Below, in pieces: positions 5,291 to 9,709 of a stretch of 9,709 nucleotides of DNA. The position numbers and the translations under genes were made by a program. The stretch's first letter is position 1. Each line of letters opens with the position of its first letter. The stretch is from assembly GCA_900547855.1 (NCBI GenBank), contig URIK01000069.1, positions 1 through 9,709 of the forward strand, written 5' to 3'. This stretch comes from an uncultured Collinsella sp. GTDB lineage: Bacteria; Actinomycetota; Coriobacteriia; Coriobacteriales; Coriobacteriaceae. The notes under the pieces are model-generated. The model ran no database searches, was not told the origin of the DNA, and saw only the letters and a program-made list of their open reading frames with translations.

Positions 5291-6730
5291 ATGTCCGTTA
5301 ATCCTGCTAGCGTCACCAACCCGCCCGCGCAGTTTCCCGAGGACTTTGTCTTTGGCGGCGCCACCGCTGCCTACCAGGTAGAGGGCGAGACCCGCACTCA
5401 CGGTAAGGGCAAGGTTGCCTGGGACGACTTTCTGGAGGCCCAGGGGCGCTTCTCCCCCGATCCCGCTTCGGACTTCTACAACCAGTACCCCGTCGACCTG
5501 GAGCTGTGCGAGGAGTTCGGCATCAACGGCATTCGCCTCTCCATCGCCTGGAGCCGCATCTTCCCCAACGGCACCGGCGAAATCAACCCCGAGGGCGTCC
5601 AGTTCTACCACGATCTCTTCGCCGAGTGCCACAAGCACCACGTTGAGCCGTTCGTCACGCTGCATCACTTTGACACGCCGCTTCCCCTCTTTGAGAAGGG
5701 CGACTTCCTCAACCGCGAGACCATAGACGCCTTTGTAGACTTTGCCACCTTCTGCTTTAAGGAGTACGCCGACCAGGTGACCTACTGGTTCACCTTTAAC
5801 GAGATCTGGGCCGACGCCTCCAACACCTACATCGAGGGCACCTTCCCCGGTGGCGTCAAGGCGCATCTGGCCGAGGCCTTCCAGTGCGAGCACAACATGA
5901 TGCTCGCCCACGCCAAGGCCGTGCTGGCCTTCCACAACGGCGGCTTTAAGGGCAAAATCGGCGTCATCCAGTCGCTGGAGTTTAAGTACCCGCTCAACGA
6001 GAACGACCCCGCCGACATCAAAGCCGCCAACAACGAGCACGTGCTGCAAAACCAGTTCTTGCTCGACGCCACCTTCCGCGGCGACTATGCGCCCGACACC
6101 CTCGAGTGCGCCAACCGCCTGGCTGCCGTCTCGGGCGGCACCATCGAGATCCTAGACGAGGATCTGGAAATCATGCGCGAGGCCGCGCTCTACAACGACT
6201 ACCTGGGCGTTAACAACTACCAGTGCCGCTTCTTGAAGGCTTACGACGGCGAGAACGACCTGCACCACAACGGTACGGGCGAGAAGGGCACTGGCCGCTG
6301 GCGCGTTAAGGGTATTGGCGAGCATGTGAACAAGCCTGGCATCCCCACCACCGACTGGGACTGGATCATCTATCCCGAGGGCCTGTTCGATCTGCTCGTC
6401 TACATTAAGCAGCGCTACCCCAACTACAAGCAGATTTTCATCACCGAGAACGGCATGGGCTACAAGGACCCCTACAAGGACGGTTTTGTGGACGACCAGC
6501 CGCGCATCGACTACATCGAGCAGCACCTGCGTTGGCTGCTCAAGGCCATGGAGGTGGGCGTCAACGTGGGCGGCTACTTCCTGTGGAGCCTGCAGGATCA
6601 GTTCTCCTGGACCAATGGCTACAACAAGCGTTACGGCTTCTTTTACGTTGACTTTGAAACCCAGAAGCGCACGCCCAAGGCAAGCGCCTACTGGTACAAG
6701 CACGTGGCGCAGACCCGTCGTCTGGACTAG
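5291..6730 (+). CDS. lacG: 6-phospho-beta-galactosidase (GH1)
   Basis: 479 residues, close to the LacG length of about 470 with a short N-terminal extension. It would cleave lactose-6'-phosphate to glucose and galactose-6-phosphate in the cytoplasm. Motifs from the N-terminus: FVFGGATAAYQVEG (sugar-binding Gln), LHHFDTP, acid/base Glu171 in TFNE, nucleophile Glu386 in ITENG. Ser439, Trp440, Lys446 and Tyr448 in SWTNGYNKRYG match the phosphate-binding Ser428/Trp429/Lys435/Tyr437 of lactococcal LacG. The tryptophan distinguishes 6-phospho-beta-galactosidases from 6-phospho-beta-glucosidases. It also shares long stretches with S. aureus LacG as I remember it (RIFPNG, DFLNR, TTDWDW-type motif, YFLWSL, YVDFETQ). 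The start has only a weak GGA, 5 bases upstream; an alternative is not obvious. It follows lacE and is ended by the terminator at 6777-6825. Confidence 0.93.
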   Translation: MSVNPASVTNPPAQFPEDFVFGGATAAYQVEGETRTHGKGKVAWDDFLEAQGRFSPDPASDFYNQYPVDLELCEEFGINGIRLSIAWSRIFPNGTGEINPEGVQFYHDLFAECHKHHVEPFVTLHHFDTPLPLFEKGDFLNRETIDAFVDFATFCFKEYADQVTYWFTFNEIWADASNTYIEGTFPGGVKAHLAEAFQCEHNMMLAHAKAVLAFHNGGFKGKIGVIQSLEFKYPLNENDPADIKAANNEHVLQNQFLLDATFRGDYAPDTLECANRLAAVSGGTIEILDEDLEIMREAALYNDYLGVNNYQCRFLKAYDGENDLHHNGTGEKGTGRWRVKGIGEHVNKPGIPTTDWDWIIYPEGLFDLLVYIKQRYPNYKQIFITENGMGYKDPYKDGFVDDQPRIDYIEQHLRWLLKAMEVGVNVGGYFLWSLQDQFSWTNGYNKRYGFFYVDFETQKRTPKASAYWYKHVAQTRRLD

Positions 6731-6776
6731 TGGCTGGCGGGGTTGCCCGCTCACACAACCTGTCCCCATTTCTCAG

Positions 6777-6825
6777 CCGGGGGCGGCACGTCACACGGCG
6801 CGCCGCCCCCGGTCTTTTTGTTTTT
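6777..6825 (+). terminator. Terminator of the lacE-lacG operon
   Basis: CCGGGGGCGGC (6777-6787) and GCCGCCCCCGG (6802-6812) form a perfect 11-bp stem followed by TCTTTTTGTTTTT (6813-6825). It is 46 bases after the lacG stop, in the correct orientation. Confidence 0.93.
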
Positions 6826-6839
6826 GGGCTGGTCGGGAG

Positions 6840-6989
6840 CCGTTTGTCTCGATCTGTAACATCTAGCCGAGTTTTTTGGTCCTAGCTGTTACAGATTGAG
6901 ACGAACAGGATTGCTCTTTCCGAAGAATCTAAATCTGTAACACGTAGCCCGCTTTTGACCGTCTACCTGTTACAAATCGAGACAAACGG
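6840..6989. repeat. 150-bp intergenic element with terminal and internal inverted repeats
   Basis: The outermost 22 bases at each end (6840-6861 and 6968-6989) are inverted repeats matching at 21 of 22 positions. Inside are two more related arms: TGTTACAGATTGAGACGAAC (6887-6906), which pairs with GTTTGTCTCGATCTGTAACA (6842-6861) with only G-U wobbles, and AATCTGTAACA (6932-6942), which pairs with the right end. It can fold either as two side-by-side hairpins or as one long-stemmed cruciform. It has no coding potential and lies in the convergent gap between the lacG terminator and the stop of the second LacI gene. No clear target-site duplication is visible. It resembles a REP/BIME-like or miniature inverted-repeat element. 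Confidence 0.65.
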
Positions 6990-6997
6990 AGTAGGAC

Positions 6998-8026
6998 CTA
7001 ACCCCGTATGTCCCTAACAGTCGAGCGTTCGACCAGCGTACTCGGCACATGAATCGCCTCGATAGACGAGCTCTCTCCAATCGCCGCCTCAAACGCAAGC
7101 TTACCGACACCGCGCAAATCAAATCGCAGCGTCGTCAGCCGATTGTGAGGAACAAGTCCCTCGAGTGCGTCGTCGATACCAACCACGCTCACGTCGTCGG
7201 GCACGGACAGGCCCGCGTTCTCGAGCGCGGCGATAACGCCCAGCGCCATCTGGTCATTTGCCGCAAGCACGGCAGTCGGCGCCTGCGACCCGCCGGCAAG
7301 CACCTCGGCCGCAATCCGCTCGCCCATGGCGTACCCACTGTCCGCACTCCAATCGCCACGCAGCATCGGAGCGGCATCGACATGAGCACGACCCAGCGTA
7401 TCGCGCCAACCGGCCTCACGAAAACGCGAGGAAATCGAGTTTTCCGGACCCGCCACAAACCGCATATTCGAGTGACCATGTTCCAGCAGATAATTGGTCA
7501 ACAGCTCGCACGAACCATACTGGTCGGAGTCGATCGTCGTGCAGCGTGGATGCGCATACATGGACAGGATGACCGTTCGCACTCCCGGCTGGGGAACAAA
7601 CTCCTCAAAATCGGGAGCCATGCGGTTCATGTTGAGAATCATGCCGTCGACGGGTCGCTCGACCATGCGGCGCGAGGCATCGGCAAGTGCATAGGGCTTG
7701 TCGCCGCCCATCTCGATCATAGTGACGGCAAAATCGTGCTCGCGCGCCGCTTGCATGATACCCTCGAGCGTCGCCAGGTTACCGACACGTGTGATGTTGT
7801 ACATGCACAGGCCAATAGAACGATACGACCCGCCGCGCAACGCCGCTCCAGCAAAATTGGGACGAAAGCCCAGCTCTTCCATGGCGGCCAGCACACGCTT
7901 GCGCGTCTTTTCCGTCACGTTGGGCATACCGTTGACCACGCGAGACACAGTCTGGCGGCTCACGCCAGCGAGCGCCGCAACCTCTGCCGCGCTCGCCGAA
8001 CGACCATTCCTTGTCTGCTGATCCAT
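6998..8026 (-). CDS. LacI-family transcriptional regulator (second copy)
   Basis: 342 residues from the start chosen here. The helix-turn-helix SAAEVAALAGVSRQTVSRVV is at about residues 12-31, then the hinge RPNFAGAALRGG (Leu63), then a periplasmic-binding-protein-like ligand domain with AVLAANDQMALG, VPDDVSVVGIDD and LTTLRFD. It is clearly a paralogue of the regulator at 2087-3091, with similar motifs throughout. The frame stays open to an ATG at 8083, but that site has no ribosome binding site and almost touches the operator at 8087-8102. ATG 8026 gives a family-typical N-terminus, and GTG 8035, with GCAGG 5 bases upstream, is equally possible. It is divergent from the second GH1 gene, with a promoter at 8114-8143. 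I infer a repressor of that gene and itself. Because both regulators have near-identical recognition helices and the operators are so alike, cross-regulation with the first module is likely. Confidence 0.9.
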   Translation of the reverse strand: MDQQTRNGRSASAAEVAALAGVSRQTVSRVVNGMPNVTEKTRKRVLAAMEELGFRPNFAGAALRGGSYRSIGLCMYNITRVGNLATLEGIMQAAREHDFAVTMIEMGGDKPYALADASRRMVERPVDGMILNMNRMAPDFEEFVPQPGVRTVILSMYAHPRCTTIDSDQYGSCELLTNYLLEHGHSNMRFVAGPENSISSRFREAGWRDTLGRAHVDAAPMLRGDWSADSGYAMGERIAAEVLAGGSQAPTAVLAANDQMALGVIAALENAGLSVPDDVSVVGIDDALEGLVPHNRLTTLRFDLRGVGKLAFEAAIGESSSIEAIHVPSTLVERSTVRDIRG

Positions 8027-8086
8027 GCCTTCCACGCTAACCTGCTTCCCAACTATTCCCCGCGCCCATGGCGCATCGTACATACA

Positions 8087-8102
8087 TTGATAACGTGCTC
8101 AT
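8087..8102. promoter_or_regulatory. Operator-like site before the second LacI gene
   Basis: TTGATAACGTGCTCAT shares AACGTGCTCAT exactly with the operator at 8219-8234. It lies just downstream of the predicted start of transcription of the regulator, where a bound protein would block its transcription. Confidence 0.68.
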
Positions 8103-8113
8103 GATACCCGAGC

Positions 8114-8143
8114 CATATACCACAACATGAAAACTTCTGTCAA
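8114..8143 (-). promoter_or_regulatory. Promoter of the second LacI gene
   Basis: On the minus strand a perfect -35 TTGACA (8143-8138) is separated by 18 bp from TATATG (8119-8114). The expected start near 8107 puts the operator at 8087-8102 in the early transcribed region and gives a leader of about 80 bases to ATG 8026. Confidence 0.6.
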
Positions 8144-8156
8144 TCAAAACCGCTTA

Positions 8157-8180
8157 CCGAACAAATACAACCGTTCGCGG
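8157..8180. promoter_or_regulatory. GAAC / CCGTTC motif pair upstream of the second GH1 gene
   Basis: ACCGAACAAATACA is followed by ACCGTTCGCGG (8170-8180). The arrangement GAACAAATAC...CCGTTC(A/G)CGG also occurs at 92-110, with 3 fewer bases between the parts. This is a copy of the second shared motif. Confidence 0.5.
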
Positions 8181-8218
8181 CTGTTTGAAGTTGTTTTGTT
8201 TCTATACATCCCAGCCGG

Positions 8219-8256
8219 ATGTTAACGTGCTCATTGTCAAATGTTCACGTGCTCAT
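8219..8256. promoter_or_regulatory. Tandem operators of the second GH1 gene
   Basis: ATGTTAACGTGCTCAT (8219-8234) and ATGTTCACGTGCTCAT (8241-8256) differ at one base and are 22 bp apart, close to two helical turns, so dimers would bind the same DNA face. Both are followed by CATT(G/T)T-type extensions as at lacE. A -10-like TCTAAT (8263-8268) lies just downstream, without a good -35. Leader DNA from there to 8370 shows no further structure. Confidence 0.8.
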
Positions 8257-8370
8257 TTTGGTTCTAATCATTTTAAGATAGTGTTTATCGGGCTTTTTCA
8301 CCGCTGAACGCTAACCAGGGAGCCTCCTGAGCGCAAACGCACAATATCGAACAGCGAGACGAGAGGGTGT

Positions 8371-9660
8371 ATGCATATGTCTTTGCTAAACCGCGTACAG
8401 CAGCTGCCGAAGGGCTTTGTTTGGGGCGCCGCAACCGCCGCGTACCAAACGGAAGGTTCCACGAAGGTGGCAGGCAAGGGTAAGACCATGTGGGACGATT
8501 ACCTTGTCGCCCAGGGTCGCTTTTTGCCCGACCCGGCCAGTGATTTCTACAACCGCTACGAGGAGGATATCCGCCTTTCTGCCGAGCATGGACTCAACGC
8601 CATTCGTGTGTCCATCGCCTGGACCCGCATCTTCCCCAACGGCGACGATGCCGAACCCCTCGCCGAGGGCGTTAAGCACTACCACGAGCTGTTCGCCTGC
8701 TGCAAAAAGTATGGCGTCGAGCCCTATGTGTCCCTGCATCACTTTGACTCCCCCGCCGCCCTGTTCAACCAGGGCGACTGGCTCAACCGCAAGACCGTCG
8801 ACGCCTATGTGCGCTATGCCGAGTTCTGCTTCCGCGAGTTCCGCGAGGTCAAGAATTGGTTCACCATCAACGAGCTCATCAGCCTCTCGCACTCCCAATA
8901 CATCCAAGGCAACTTCCCGCCCAACCATCACTTTGATGTGACGAGCGGCATCCAGAGCCAGCACAACGAGCTCGTTGCCCACGCCCGCGCCGTCAACCTG
9001 TATAAGGATCTTGACGAGACCGAGCACCTGGGCGGACGCATTGGCATGGTCAACGTCCTGACGCCGGCATATCCTGCCACCGACTCGCCCGCCGACCAGC
9101 ACGCCGCCGACCTGTACAACGCCTTCTACACCGACTTCATCATGGACGGCGCCTTCCTGGGTCACTACTCCGCGCGCACCCTCTCACTCATCAACGAGAT
9201 TCTGCGTGCCAACAACGCCACACTTACGGTTGAGGACAGCGACATGGAGGAGCTCGCCAAGGCGGCGCCCCGCAACGATATGTTCGGCCTCAACTACTAT
9301 CAGTCGGCGTTTATCGCCGCCTACGATGGCGAGTCAACCAACAGCTTTAACGGCACCGGAGACAAGGGCACCTCGTGCTTTAAGTTTAAGGGCGTCGGGC
9401 AGCAGGTCGATATGCCGGGTATCCCCACCACCGACTGGGATTGGCTCATCTACCCGCAAGGCCTCTACGACACGCTCAAGCACATCAGCGCCACCTATCC
9501 CAACCTCCCCGTCATCTATATCACCGAAAACGGCCTGGGCCACAAGGACCCCGAGCCCGACGCAAACGGCATCGTCGCCGATCCCGAGCGCATCGACTTT
9601 GTCGACCAGCACATGGAGAAGGTGCTCCAGGCGCGCGCCGAGGGCGTCGACGTCCAGGGC
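8371..9660 (+). CDS. GH1 phospho-glycosidase, LacG-like, 3' end missing
   Basis: The first 430 codons of a protein expected to be about 475 residues. Motifs: FVWGAATAAYQTEG, LHHFDSP, acid/base Glu168 in TINE (TFNE in the first copy), and nucleophile Glu386 in ITENG. Overall it follows LacG rather than other GH1 groups (RIFPNG, DWLNRKTVDAY, TTDWDW, YPQGLYD). The C-terminal phosphate-binding loop (Ser-Trp...Lys-Tyr) would come after the break, so 6-phospho-beta-galactosidase against 6-phospho-beta-glucosidase cannot be settled. The six codons after 430 (LSLIHI) are adapter sequence, so this is an assembly end and not a natural truncation. The start may be ATG 8371 or ATG 8377; AGAGGG (8360s) serves 8377 with better spacing. 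It has two tandem operators upstream and a divergent LacI gene. It diverges enough from the first GH1 to be an old paralogue, perhaps with a different beta-glycoside preference. Confidence 0.9.
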
Positions 9661-9709
9661 CTGTCTCTTATACACATCTGACGCTGCCGACGACTAGTCG
9701 AGTGTAGAT
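9661..9709 (+). other. Nextera read-through adapter plus i5 index
   Basis: CTGTCTCTTATACACATCT (9661-9679) is the mosaic end; GACGCTGCCGACGA (9680-9693) is the rest of the Read 1 transposase adapter in reverse complement. CTAGTCGA (9694-9701) sits in the i5 index position, and GTGTAGAT (9702-9709) begins the P5 sequence. All 49 bases are library sequence. Confidence 0.97.

Noticed and set aside
5273..6049. Minus-strand open frame of 258 codons opposite lacG
   Set aside because: Shadow of codon bias in lacG; no motifs, and the GH1 catalytic residues are on the plus strand.
6840..6989. Complete insertion sequence
   Set aside because: Only 150 bp, no transposase frame and no clear target duplication; at most a non-autonomous repeat.
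7049..8104. Plus-strand open frame of 351 codons opposite the second LacI gene
   Set aside because: Arg/His-rich translation without domain features; the minus strand carries a full LacI-family protein.
8386..9165. Minus-strand open frame of 259 codons opposite the second GH1 gene
   Set aside because: Antisense shadow with the same Val/Gly/Leu/Asp-rich composition as the other shadows.
9655..9681. Natural early stop of the second GH1 protein (ending LSLIHI)
   Set aside because: The last codons are the transposon mosaic end; the reading frame is cut by library sequence, not by a mutation.

Overview
The window is one complete short assembly contig rather than a slice of a larger one. Bases 1-13 and 9661-9709 are Illumina Nextera transposon/adapter sequence, so the biological DNA is about 14-9660. 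Coding DNA is GC-rich with C/G-ending codons, and intergenic DNA is clearly more AT-rich. Gene content (lactose-family PTS, GH1 phospho-glycosidases, LacI regulators) together with base composition suggests a gut Coriobacteriia such as Collinsella. That placement is inference, not proven by any marker gene here.

Layout, left to right: (1) 14-169, AT-rich DNA with dyad motifs, probably the control region of a gene lost beyond the left edge; (2) a minus-strand membrane protein of unknown function (236-1249) with a strong terminator; (3) a palindromic intergenic element (1394-1460); (4) minus-strand PTS lactose EIIA (lacF-like, 1534-1872) with its own terminator and a motif-rich upstream region; (5) a minus-strand LacI-family repressor (2087-3091); (6) a 357-bp divergent control region; (7) a plus-strand operon of lactose-type EIICB (lacE-like, 3449-5224) and 6-phospho-beta-galactosidase (lacG-like, 5291-6730), with a GC hairpin between the genes and a strong terminator after them; (8) a 150-bp inverted-repeat element (6840-6989); (9) a second minus-strand LacI-family regulator; (10) a second divergent control region; (11) a second plus-strand GH1 gene of the same clade, cut off by the adapter at codon 430.

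How the parts fit: EIIA and EIICB would import lactose, or a related beta-galactoside, as the 6'-phosphate, and the GH1 enzyme would hydrolyse it to glucose plus galactose-6-phosphate. No tagatose-6-phosphate genes (lacABCD) are in the window. The two LacI/GH1 units look like a duplicated module. Each has one regulator copy and three copies of a shared 16-bp operator-like palindrome (ATG-N3-ACGT-N3-CAT, with variants): one in front of the regulator and two in front of the divergent operon. A second motif, CCG(T/C)GAACGGT, recurs in the left edge region and upstream of lacF, lacE and the second GH1 gene, which suggests a common regulon with a second layer of control. No previously unknown defence, mobile or enzymatic system was found. 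The most useful observations are the two-motif regulatory grammar, the two intergenic inverted-repeat elements and the adapter contamination.
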